Shown one piece after another: positions 8,879-16,535 of a stretch of DNA of 44,360 bases. The position numbers and the translations under genes are program-made. Numbering within the stretch: the first letter of the stretch is position 1; every line of letters starts with the position of its first letter. The DNA comes from Erythrobacter rubeus. GTDB taxonomy: Bacteria; Pseudomonadota; Alphaproteobacteria; Sphingomonadales; Sphingomonadaceae. A model generated the notes under the pieces. The model searched no databases, was not told where the DNA came from, and was given only the letters and a program-made list of their open reading frames with translations. The stretch is from the NCBI RefSeq assembly GCF_014705715.1, contig NZ_JACXLC010000001.1, positions 1-44,360 of the forward strand. Direction: 5' to 3'.

Positions 8879-8954
8879 TAGAGTTTTCAATGTTCCAATA
8901 GACAAAAGGGCCAACAAAATTCGGAATCGTGAATGACGAGGTAAGGATTTTTAG

Positions 8955-10580
8955 ATGGTAACGCAGCAAGAGCAATCGTTGATGAACTTCAACCACCAGC
9001 TCACGCTGGAAGCCGAGCGTGTACTTGGAGATGTGATCTTCCAGCGTGCGCCAATTCAAAGCCAGCTGCTCAGGTTTCTTGTTGCGAAAGCCTTAGCTGG
9101 CGGCGCACCCCCAACTCAATATGAGATCGCAGTCGACGGCTTGGGCAAAGACGAAGACTACGACGTAGAGGCCGATAGCTACCCCCGGGTGCAAATTTCA
9201 CGCCTTCGGCGAAGTCTCGAAAACTATTACGCCAGAAACCTGCCTGGCAATGGTCTTGGGCTTCAATTGGATTCCGGATCTTACGGCCTCACTCTCGCCG
9301 CGGTGGAGGCCACCCCCAATACAAATCTGAACAGGGACGCGGAAAGCGAGCCAGTTGCAGAAGCTCGACAGAATGCTGCGCTCCCCATGAGGCTGGTCGG
9401 CGCCGCGGCGCTAGGGCTTGTCGGTTTGGTAACAACACTGTTGATGATCATGGGGGGCTCAGCACCGATCGAGTCAGGTGGTCCTGAGAAACCTTCGACC
9501 GCGTTGATTCTCGACAGCGATGAGGAACTCGCCGGACTTGGCCTTCCTCAAGGCCTGACGGATACTGCACGGCAGATCGCGGAAATCCAATTGGCGGGCT
9601 CGTTCGTATCAAAGCCGCTGGCCCATGTCGCCGACACCGGCGACGCTGATTACTTTTTGACATTGAATTTTGGACCGGGAACAAAGGCCGATATCGCAGC
9701 GCAGATCGCTCTGGCGGATGTGGAAGGCGAGATACTTTACTTGAATTCCATTCCATTCAACCCACTTGCGCCAGAGGACTTCGAGACGGAACTGGAAGCG
9801 TCGCTTGTTTACATGACGTCACCGACCGGCGCGATTGCGCAGGCGGAACTTCCCAGACGCAGCGATCACACGAGTTCCGATTATGCTTGTTTCTTAGCGA
9901 TCGAGAACCGCCGCTCCAATGGTGACACAACAGCAAAAATGGTTGACGACTGCCTCGATCGATATCCAAACAGCTCTTATCGCGCGTTTTGGTATGCACG
10001 ACGCGCATTTGCGCGTTACCAGAATGCGGTCATTGACGGTCGCCCCATTGAAAAATCTGGGCAAGGCTGGTCGGATTTACGCAAAGCGCTGGAGGCGGAT
10101 CGCTATAACGCATTCGCCAATTTTTCTGCTGCGAAGATCGAACTTGCTAATGGCGACTGCGATGAAGCACGCGGCTATGTTAATCGGGCGCTTGAACGTG
10201 GGGGTTCCTATCCTGCGCTCATCGCCGCGATCGAAACGAATGCTGCTGCGTGCGCCGCTTCACCAAGTGAGGCCCGCGCATTTGCAAGCCGAATTCGCAC
10301 TCTTGCCAGGTTCAATCCAGACCCGGACCCGTTGCTTCATCTGTATCTGGTTGCGGGGCTCCTAGCTGCGAATGACAGAGAAACCGCTGAGATAATTTCG
10401 CGGCGTGCTACAATCGAAAATCCCGAAGGATTGATCGAAGAGACTAGCGATTTACTGAGGCGTTCGCTCGAGGATCCCGATTTCGCAAAGTCCAACCGTG
10501 AAGAGCTTGCCCAGGCAATCTACCTGTTTCTTTGGAACAAGCGCACAACGCAGAATGTCCTCAAGACTCTTCTGGTGTAA
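8955..10580 (+). CDS. Membrane-anchored winged-helix transcriptional regulator with TPR-like C-terminus
   Basis: This 541-residue protein begins with a DNA-binding region (about 1-115) of the type seen in adenylate-cyclase/TolB-like one-component regulators: SQLLRFLVAKALAGG, then EIAVDGLGKDEDYDVEADSYPRVQISRLRRSLENYY (read as separate segments), then a GSYGLTL wing. A single membrane segment lies at about residues 148-168 (AALGLVGLVTTLLMIMGG). The remaining 370 residues would be periplasmic, with a TPR-like helical array from about residue 305. The plan matches ToxR/CadC-type regulators that act from the membrane. ATG 8955 has AAGGA 8 bp upstream. It is followed on the same strand by a DUF4402 secreted protein with a dyad in its promoter, a likely target. 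Confidence 0.72.
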   Translation: MVTQQEQSLMNFNHQLTLEAERVLGDVIFQRAPIQSQLLRFLVAKALAGGAPPTQYEIAVDGLGKDEDYDVEADSYPRVQISRLRRSLENYYARNLPGNGLGLQLDSGSYGLTLAAVEATPNTNLNRDAESEPVAEARQNAALPMRLVGAAALGLVGLVTTLLMIMGGSAPIESGGPEKPSTALILDSDEELAGLGLPQGLTDTARQIAEIQLAGSFVSKPLAHVADTGDADYFLTLNFGPGTKADIAAQIALADVEGEILYLNSIPFNPLAPEDFETELEASLVYMTSPTGAIAQAELPRRSDHTSSDYACFLAIENRRSNGDTTAKMVDDCLDRYPNSSYRAFWYARRAFARYQNAVIDGRPIEKSGQGWSDLRKALEADRYNAFANFSAAKIELANGDCDEARGYVNRALERGGSYPALIAAIETNAAACAASPSEARAFASRIRTLARFNPDPDPLLHLYLVAGLLAANDRETAEIISRRATIENPEGLIEETSDLLRRSLEDPDFAKSNREELAQAIYLFLWNKRTTQNVLKTLLV

Positions 10581-10753
10581 TCGGTAGTCCGACAATCGCC
10601 CTGCATAGCAGGAGGCGAGCATCTCAGCAGCGGGGTCTGCGATCGTTGGGCTGGTCGATTTCGCTGTACTCTGCGCCTCTCAACGTAGTTACCAAGTCTT
10701 AATAAGAACCTTTCGTTACGCTCTTGAGAACGAATAAGTACCTGAAATTATTA

Positions 10754-10770
10754 GCGTGACACCGTTACGC
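10754..10770. promoter_or_regulatory. Dyad GCGTGAC-ACC-GTTACGC upstream of DUF4402 gene
   Basis: Seven-base arms with one mismatch lie 62 bp before the DUF4402 start. GTTACGCT occurs again at 10715-10722. The GTnAC core is shared with the dyad upstream of the regulator gene, so both could be sites for the same protein. This is inference from pattern only. Confidence 0.35.
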
Positions 10771-10831
10771 TTGTTGCAAAAACGGTGAGAAACTAATCTA
10801 GCTTCGTGGAACCGAATATGATGATTACATC

Positions 10832-11440
10832 ATGTTTGATCACGAACCTAAGTCCGATTTTCCCGGGTCCTATTTTCAGCTTGCACGCGCTGCAGTAATT
10901 GCTGTCGTACGAATAATTATGCTTGTTTCTGCAGCACTCGCATTGCTTGGACCTGCACATGCGCGGAATTCGTCAGCCGCTGGTTCTGGCGTGGCGACCG
11001 TTGTTGAGCCGCTTACGGTCAAGGCAATAAGGCCACTGGAGTTTTCTATTGAAGCCAGAACGATCAGAGAAAGGTACCGATATGTCATTCGTGCTGACCG
11101 GTCGATCGGTGTTGGGAGCTACAATGAAGCAAAAAAGCCTCGCTCCCCGGCATTCACCGGAACCCCAGCGGAGTTCGAAGTGCGAGGCATTCCGCATCGC
11201 TACTATCGTGTTGGTCTTCCGACTAGAGTTACGGCTCATTCTTCTGGTATTCGGACTAACACGATTGATGTTACGGAACTCTTTGCTGAAAGTCGCAATA
11301 GCACGTCCACGCCGGGAGAATTTCGCCTCGGAGCTAATGGTGTTGATCGCTTCCAAGTTGGAGGAGAGTTGGAAATTACCGCTCAAACAGCGGTAGCAAA
11401 ATACACTGCAGAAATTACCTTAGCCGTGCGATATGACTAA
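10832..11440 (+). CDS. Secreted DUF4402 domain protein
   Basis: The product has 202 residues. A hydrophobic stretch at about 18-42 ends in GPAHA-R, a likely signal peptidase site; a shorter start at Met30 (position 10919) is possible because no clear Shine-Dalgarno precedes 10832. The mature part matches the DUF4402 pattern: ATVVEPLTVKAIRPLEF near its start, then GTPAEFEVRG, a YRVGLP segment and an all-beta C-terminus. DUF4402 proteins are small exported beta proteins, often near pili or surface structures; the molecular role is unknown. It stands alone 251 bp after the membrane-bound regulator gene, which suggests regulation by that protein. Confidence 0.7.
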   Translation: MFDHEPKSDFPGSYFQLARAAVIAVVRIIMLVSAALALLGPAHARNSSAAGSGVATVVEPLTVKAIRPLEFSIEARTIRERYRYVIRADRSIGVGSYNEAKKPRSPAFTGTPAEFEVRGIPHRYYRVGLPTRVTAHSSGIRTNTIDVTELFAESRNSTSTPGEFRLGANGVDRFQVGGELEITAQTAVAKYTAEITLAVRYD

Positions 11441-11524
11441 TCTGGGTCGGAAAGCGGCCTGTATGGTTTTGGACAAGTTGCTCGAAATGCGGTCAATCGT
11501 CCAGTATGGTGCTACTGACGCTTT

Positions 11525-12060
11525 TCAGGTTGTCGCGGCAACCAAAACGTTGACGTACTCCCCAATAGCAAAGGCACAGCCGGAGGGCCTCGGGTCGCAG
11601 TATTCGCAAACTAGCGTGATCTTGGCGCCAGCTTTCGCAGATCGAAGAGGCGCGTCGTTGACGCATTCTGCCAAGAGTCGCGGTAAACAAGCACCCGTAT
11701 CGGGAACGGTGAGTTTCTCAACCGTTCTGGCAATACCGGCGCGGACCATCTGGGCACCAATCGATCCCGCGAGTTGGTGACTATTACAAGCGTTCAGCCA
11801 TAGCGATCAGTGCCTTGCCGGACGATGTTGTAGCGTTTTGAATTTAAGAGTGTCACCAGCATGTCTCGCGCGCGCAACGCGAGGCGGCTCTCGATCTCGC
11901 AGGCCCCGTCGAGCTCTGGCGTGTTTATGTCGGCAATGCGTATCCGTTCGCGCTCTACGATAAAACTGCCACCATCGTGCACGCAGGTGAATCGCACCCC
12001 TGAGTGAGGACAAATCCCTATCGGCGAGCTCGCGGCCAATATGGCGAGAAGAAAGCTCAC
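11525..12060 (-). pseudogene. Decayed staphylococcal-type nuclease (SNase/thermonuclease) gene
   Basis: From GTG 12060 (overlapping the Excalibur gene stop as GTGA) the frame encodes a signal-like N-terminus and an SNase core: FTCVHDGGSF, RIRIADINTPEL and a helix, ending at DRYG with a TGA at 11794-11796. The next codons continue as TLVIVTNSRDRLV, just what follows DRYGR in this family, so the stop replaces the catalytic arginine codon (CGA to TGA is one change). About 35-45 bp later the match moves to another frame (AQMVRAGIART), indicating a frameshift near 11750-11760. The Asp before TPE, a calcium ligand in the S. aureus enzyme, is Asn here. The tail down to 11525 is open but not SNase-like. 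It is very likely non-functional. Confidence 0.7.
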
Positions 12061-12413
12061 CGCTCACATCCAATACCGTCATTGTCGCGATCGAGATGTC
12101 GTCCATAGCCTGGCTGGCCTCGGTGAACCGGCGTTGCACCGGCAGCACGAGCGGCAGCGCAATTCGGATAGTACACTTCGCCGCTTGGCGTCCTTGTAGG
12201 TTTGCTAGTCATAGGAGCGCCATGGCAATGTCGACCGCCGTTTTTGCGATCATTGTGGCAGCCATCAGCGGCAGTGCGGCCAGGATGTGCGGATGCGGCC
12301 GAGGAGGCGAGAAACGCCAAAGCACTAATGAGCATGGCCACTTGGACAATGAGTAGAAAGGCGAACTCTGCTTTCTCAATCCATGACGTCCTTGCTTCGC
12401 CTCGACTTTTCAT
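12057..12413 (-). CDS. Secreted YHYH/Excalibur calcium-binding domain protein
   Basis: This 118-residue protein has a hydrophobic segment at about 17-40 ending near SAASAHP, consistent with export. A Cys/His cluster DGCHNDRKNGGRHCH follows, the motif commonly found in YHYH-like small secreted proteins. The C-terminus is an Excalibur domain: YYPNCAAARAAGATPV, then GYGRHLDRDNDGIGCE, with the DxDxDGxxCE signature. It is translationally coupled (GTGA overlap) to the decayed nuclease gene. Excalibur domains are known next to or fused to SNase-type nucleases, so the pair was probably a secreted nuclease unit. This member looks intact. Confidence 0.75.
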   Translation of the reverse strand: MKSRGEARTSWIEKAEFAFLLIVQVAMLISALAFLASSAASAHPGRTAADGCHNDRKNGGRHCHGAPMTSKPTRTPSGEVYYPNCAAARAAGATPVHRGQPGYGRHLDRDNDGIGCER

Positions 12414-12425
12414 GTGTTTGCCCCC

Positions 12426-12527
12426 TCATTTACTCTTAGCGTCTCGCCTCAACGCCCAGACCAGCGTTGCTATTGCCGAGATGAGAGCTGCAACAGCTGT
12501 GATTAAAGTCGCGTCAATCTCCGGCAT
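12426..12527 (-). CDS. 33-residue membrane peptide
   Basis: A short gene with a strong ribosome site: AAGGAGG lies 6 bp before the ATG at 12527. The peptide is MPEIDATLITAVAALI followed by SAIATLVWALRRDAKSK, a single hydrophobic helix of about 20 residues with a positively charged C-terminus. It ends 12 bp before the Excalibur gene and reads in the same direction. The plan (acidic N-terminus, one helix, RR...K tail) resembles small holin-like, toxin-like or phage-associated membrane peptides, but there is no specific match I can name. Longer upstream starts exist in the frame, yet only this one has a good ribosome site. Confidence 0.55.
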   Translation of the reverse strand: MPEIDATLITAVAALISAIATLVWALRRDAKSK

Positions 12528-12549
12528 CTTTGCCTCCTTCGGCAACGAC

Positions 12550-12566
12550 ATAACCAAATAGGTTAT
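12550..12566. promoter_or_regulatory. Perfect palindrome ATAACC-N5-GGTTAT
   Basis: Six-base arms lie between the divergent 33-residue peptide gene (starts 12527) and the serine recombinase gene (starts 12703). It could be an operator or part of a recombination site; nothing in the sequence decides. Confidence 0.3.
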
Positions 12567-12702
12567 CTGTAGGAAAGCTGTTTTCACGGACCAAAGGAAG
12601 TATTTGTGTTCACGCAGCCGCATAAATGCCCGCATCCAGCGCTCGAGCCTTCTCCACCGATCCTAACGGCGCGATGGGTCGAGGAATTGCCGGAGAGTGT
12701 CC

Positions 12703-14490
12703 ATGAGTATCGAAACTATCGCGCCGCTGAAACGGTGCGCAATCTACACGCGCAAAAGCACCAACCACCGCCTCGAGCACGATGTCAATTCCTTGGTGAC
12801 GCAGCGTGAAATCAGCAGTGCATACATTACGAGCCAACAATACAAGGGCTGGGTCGAGCTACCGAACCGATACGATGATGGTGGTCATTCTGGAAGCGGG
12901 ATGGATCGCCCCGCCTTATCTCAGCTCATGCAGGATATCGAAGCAGGAGAGGTCGACGTTGTCGTCGTCTACAAAATCGACCGGCTAACGCGCAGTCTCG
13001 CTGACTTCGTTCGGATGATCGAGATCTTCGATCGCCGTAATATTGCGCTAGTCTCCATCTCACAGGCTTTCGACACTTCCGACAGCATGGGCCGGATGAT
13101 CCTCAACGTGCTGCTAACTTTCTCCCAGTTCGAGCGCGAGCTTATCGCGGAAAGGGTACGCGACAGCATTCGCACCCGCAAGCGGCACGGCAAGATGCAT
13201 GGTGGCCTGCCTCCATTCGGCTACATTGCGACGCCTGACGGTCTCAAGATCGACGAACCAGAAGCGGAGATCGTGCGGTTCATCTTCGACGAGTTCTTGC
13301 AGACAAGGCGCTATACAAAGGTAATGACCGCGGTGCGCGAGCGCGGATATTGTAGCTCTGTCAAATACTCTCCTCGCGGCAAGCCGCGTGGAGGCAATCC
13401 GATCAATCCCAGCACGGTCTACGCAATCGTCCAGAACCCGATGTATGTCGGAGAGATCCGGGGCCACGATACGACCTATCCGGGAGAACACGAGCCGCTC
13501 ATCTCGCGCGAAACTTGGGACGAAGCGCAGATAATTTGCCATGAGCGCAAGAAGCGAAAGCCGAACAATCGCGATACCGACCACTTCCTTGCAGGCCTGC
13601 TTTGGGACGACCTCGGGCGCCATATGCGGCTCGACCTGAAACGGAAGCACGGCAAGTATTACAAGACCTACGTTTCGAGCAACGCGATCTGGTCACAGAA
13701 GCTTTTCCTCAGACAGTATCGTTCAAGCGCCGACCAGCTTGACGAGGTTGTTTTGGCGGCAGTCGCAGCGTTGCTATGCGATCGCATTAAGCTCAGAAAG
13801 GCCCTCAAAGGGCTGGGTCTGTTCGGCGAGAACCTAGAAACACTGGCTTCAAAAGGGCCAGCGGCCTCCGACCGCCTAATGGCGACCTCGAAATCGCATC
13901 TTCAAAATCTCTTCAAGGCTATCGTGCATCGTGTGGAGCTTGGCGAGGACCAAGTCTCAATCGAGTTTCGTATGCTCGAGGTGCGTCGTTATCTCGAGTG
14001 GAAGAGCGAGATGAGTTTCCGCGGGCGTCCATCGAACTGGTCGTGCAGCGATGCCCGGTACGACCATGTCGTTGCGGTAAGAGCAGTAACTGCGGAGCGT
14101 TGGCCATCTCTCCACATCAATCCGCGAACGGAATCCTGCAAAGGCAGCCCAGACAAGAAACTTGTTGATCTAGTTCGCAGCGCGCGAAAGGCACAGCGGC
14201 TCGTGGAAGAGAACCGCGAGCTTGACCTCGACGCGCTAGCAAAGATGCATGGCTGTCGTACGGCGCAGTTCGCTCGTTTGATCCGGCTGAATTATCTGGC
14301 TCCTGACATCGTCACCGCCGTTTTTGACGGGACGCAGCCGTCCGGCCTCACTCGGAAAGTGCTGCTCAACTCAAATGTTCCAACCGATTGGGTGTTGCAG
14401 CGCAAGCTCTACGGTTTTCAAGCTCCCAAACGTAAGATCGATCCACGGAATCTGTTCGGCCGCGGAATGTGGCCCAGCGCGGCGGGATAG
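12703..14490 (+). CDS. Large serine recombinase (resolvase/integrase family)
   Basis: The start is ATG 12703 with CGGAGAG about 6 bp upstream, giving 596 residues. The N-terminal catalytic domain shows AIYTRKS with nucleophile Ser19, then YDDGGHSGSGMDRPAL, VVVYKIDRLTRS and QFERELIAERVRD, all canonical. A recombinase domain follows (GGLPPFGY..., then NPMYVGEIRG). The expected zinc-ribbon region (FLAGLLWDDLGRHMRL) has no cysteine pairs. The C-terminus carries a helix-turn-helix-like segment (DALAKMHGCRTAQFARLIRL) often seen in alphaproteobacterial members. Such enzymes integrate or excise elements. No obvious phage or conjugation genes surround it, so it may serve a small island or be a remnant. 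Confidence 0.88.
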   Translation: MSIETIAPLKRCAIYTRKSTNHRLEHDVNSLVTQREISSAYITSQQYKGWVELPNRYDDGGHSGSGMDRPALSQLMQDIEAGEVDVVVVYKIDRLTRSLADFVRMIEIFDRRNIALVSISQAFDTSDSMGRMILNVLLTFSQFERELIAERVRDSIRTRKRHGKMHGGLPPFGYIATPDGLKIDEPEAEIVRFIFDEFLQTRRYTKVMTAVRERGYCSSVKYSPRGKPRGGNPINPSTVYAIVQNPMYVGEIRGHDTTYPGEHEPLISRETWDEAQIICHERKKRKPNNRDTDHFLAGLLWDDLGRHMRLDLKRKHGKYYKTYVSSNAIWSQKLFLRQYRSSADQLDEVVLAAVAALLCDRIKLRKALKGLGLFGENLETLASKGPAASDRLMATSKSHLQNLFKAIVHRVELGEDQVSIEFRMLEVRRYLEWKSEMSFRGRPSNWSCSDARYDHVVAVRAVTAERWPSLHINPRTESCKGSPDKKLVDLVRSARKAQRLVEENRELDLDALAKMHGCRTAQFARLIRLNYLAPDIVTAVFDGTQPSGLTRKVLLNSNVPTDWVLQRKLYGFQAPKRKIDPRNLFGRGMWPSAAG

Positions 14491-14611
14491 GTGTCAATGT
14501 CGACTGCGCTCAGACATTCGCGATTTAGACTGAAAGCTTGGACTTGCTTTGAGGGCTAGAGCGGAAAAGCAGGCATCCTGCTCATAGTTGGCAAAACGAT
14601 CATGAATTCGG

Positions 14612-16075
14612 TCAATCAACTACGGTCCGCATGCGCAGGCGGAAGCTGGGGCTGCCGCTGCCCACATCAGGCGCCATAAAGCCCACCGGACGAATGCGAA
14701 TAAAGCGCACCGCTGGATCCGTTCCATCGCCGCTATCAGACGGGACGTAGCCGAAGTCGACTCCATCGACTGAGAATTCATAGCAATCACTGGTGCTGGC
14801 GAAAGAGGTGAATGAGCAGGTTAGCGTGCTCGTTGGAGAACCCTGCTCAAACGCAATTGGCCCGCTTCCCGCGCCGCCATAATCGCCGACCACAAGGTTA
14901 AGCTCAACTGGCAGGGTCTCTGTCACGGCAACACTGTTTTGATTGGGCGGCGAATTGCCGACGTTGGACACGGTGATCAGATAGTCGACGATCGCGCCGG
15001 GAATTGCGAAATCGCCGCTCACTCCGTCACTTATCGACGTCCGTCCTTTTGTGATGTCCAGATCGGCCTCCAACAAAGCGTGGAAGCTCTGTGAGAAAGC
15101 GATGATCGCGGCCTGCTCGGCATCTCCTGCGGCAACAGAACGTTCGGTGTCCTGGTCCCGATCCTCGTCGACGCGCAACGAAATCGACGTGCCCGTGATC
15201 GAGCAATAGCGCAGCCAACCTCCATCGCTATTGTTGCGGCTTATCTTTTTCGCGATCACGATCGGATTGCCTGCGCTGAGGCCATGGGGGTTGCTGAAAC
15301 AGCCGTCATCCCAGCCCCGGATCGTCGCTCCCGTTGTCGATGTGTTCCACGTGACCCTGGATCCGCCAGTATCGGGAAAACTACCAGCTGCACCGGTGGG
15401 GAATGCGATCCATCCAATGCGTTCTATCGACGGGAATGGGCCGCTGTTTGCCTGGCTTCGCTCTATAGCAAGATCAAATCCCAGAGTGCTTGGGCTGCGA
15501 GCGATAGACGTAATGTGCGGGCGTGAGCTTTGATTGGCAACATCGCGCGTCTCACTGTTCGCGGTTTGGAGCTGATGAAGAATAACAGGTGTCCCAAAAA
15601 GCGGCGCCGAAAACGAGACACTCCGCCAACTTGAGCCACCCCCGGTAAAACCGCTGCCGAATTGGACGTTAGAAAGCTCGGTAAATCCCGCTTCGATAAC
15701 GGTGCCATCAGGCAAGACATGACGCCCTGGCTCGATCGCCACATAATGGATGACCATCGCCAAATGGCGGCCATCCCAATTGTCGGGTTCAAGGATCAAC
15801 TCGTCAAAACCATTGGTGTCGACATTGGTGATGCGGATCGACGCAGAATTGTTACCTGCTTGTGAAGGAATACCAATCACAATTGGGGGCGTATCGAAAG
15901 ACTGCTGAAAGGTAACGCGATCAGGGGTGCGATTGGTTCCCAGCGTATCGTGCGCGGTGAACGTCCCAGCCTCTATCCGACCGGCTAGTGCTGGCTGGCA
16001 GCTGAGCAGCAGCATTGCATAGGCCATAAGCCGCGGAACTAAGGCACTAAGCCGAATGAGCGTTCGGTCTGACAT
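14612..16075 (-). CDS. Secreted protein with C-terminal DUF11-like domain
   Basis: The product has 487 residues. A signal peptide spans about residues 1-31 (LMAYAMLLLSCQPALA-G). Residues about 32-330 are all-beta with repeated patterns such as SFDTPPIVIGIPS and SAPLFGTPVILHQLQT, each followed by a WIAF or YVAIEPG strand, suggesting two related lectin-like or sandwich domains. Residues about 365-487 match the DUF11 style (DYLITVSNVGNSPPNQNSVAVTETLP). DUF11 repeats occur in cell-surface and extracellular proteins. Six cysteines in the second half may form disulfides. It lies alone, 121 bp after the convergent recombinase gene, with no operon partner. Export is well supported; function is unknown. 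Confidence 0.65.
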   Translation of the reverse strand: MSDRTLIRLSALVPRLMAYAMLLLSCQPALAGRIEAGTFTAHDTLGTNRTPDRVTFQQSFDTPPIVIGIPSQAGNNSASIRITNVDTNGFDELILEPDNWDGRHLAMVIHYVAIEPGRHVLPDGTVIEAGFTELSNVQFGSGFTGGGSSWRSVSFSAPLFGTPVILHQLQTANSETRDVANQSSRPHITSIARSPSTLGFDLAIERSQANSGPFPSIERIGWIAFPTGAAGSFPDTGGSRVTWNTSTTGATIRGWDDGCFSNPHGLSAGNPIVIAKKISRNNSDGGWLRYCSITGTSISLRVDEDRDQDTERSVAAGDAEQAAIIAFSQSFHALLEADLDITKGRTSISDGVSGDFAIPGAIVDYLITVSNVGNSPPNQNSVAVTETLPVELNLVVGDYGGAGSGPIAFEQGSPTSTLTCSFTSFASTSDCYEFSVDGVDFGYVPSDSGDGTDPAVRFIRIRPVGFMAPDVGSGSPSFRLRMRTVVD

Positions 16076-16535
16076 TCAGTTTCAGTATCTCATACGCAGT
16101 GAAAACATGGTTATACATGCGCGGCTCAAAAGAAAAGAAAACTCAACATTCAGAAGCTCACTGGTCTGACTTGCATTATCGATTTTTGGTGAATGACGTT
16201 GGTCATCCTCCAAAGTGCACCAGCGCCACTGGACACGCGCGACAATTGGTTTCACCTACCAGTCTCCCCACATAGGTGTGGGCAGCGATTGGACGCAAAG
16301 CTGCCCTCGTCACCTAACAGCAGCAAGTGGGTCGTGAGCTGGCCTCCCAGAAAGCTGTAGATAGCGGATAGTCCGTGTTGCCCCTAACTCGTGTTTGCCT
16401 GTGGCGACGGGGTCAGGGTATCGCCAGGGGTATCGGCCGCTGATAGACTTAGAAAATCCCCTAGAATCAGCTGACTAAGGCTGGTAAGTACGTTCTCTTC
16501 TGGGCACCATTTACCGCAATGACCGAATACGCTGC
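16076..16535. other. 460-bp intergenic region
   Basis: No gene is convincing. It contains a small hairpin CCCACA/TGTGGG with a 4-base loop (16267-16282) lacking a T-run and a direct repeat GGGTATCG at about 16423 and 16437. The first 100 bp, AT-rich, presumably hold the promoter of the DUF11 protein gene on the - strand. Confidence 0.4.

Larger units (their letters stand above)
8510..8954. other. 445-bp divergent intergenic region with dyad symmetries
   Basis: It separates the PilZ gene (-) from the winged-helix regulator (+). No credible gene is seen. Several dyads (8814-8833, 8852-8878) and repeated GTAAC elements precede the regulator start and are listed separately. AAGGA at about 8942 is the probable ribosome binding site of the regulator. 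Confidence 0.5.

Noticed and set aside
11525..11749. Possible separate 74-residue - strand gene
   Set aside because: Its first residues (MVRAGIART) continue the SNase pattern in another frame, so it is the frameshifted end of the pseudogene.
11433..11780. 115-codon + strand frame overlapping the DUF4402 stop
   Set aside because: No ribosome site or recognisable composition; it is antisense to the decayed nuclease, whose - strand frames match a known family.
14491..14611. Attachment site next to the recombinase gene
   Set aside because: I could not find a matching core elsewhere in the window or a tRNA gene nearby.
16267..16282. Hairpin CCCACA/TGTGGG as terminator
   Set aside because: No T-run on either strand and no gene end close by.
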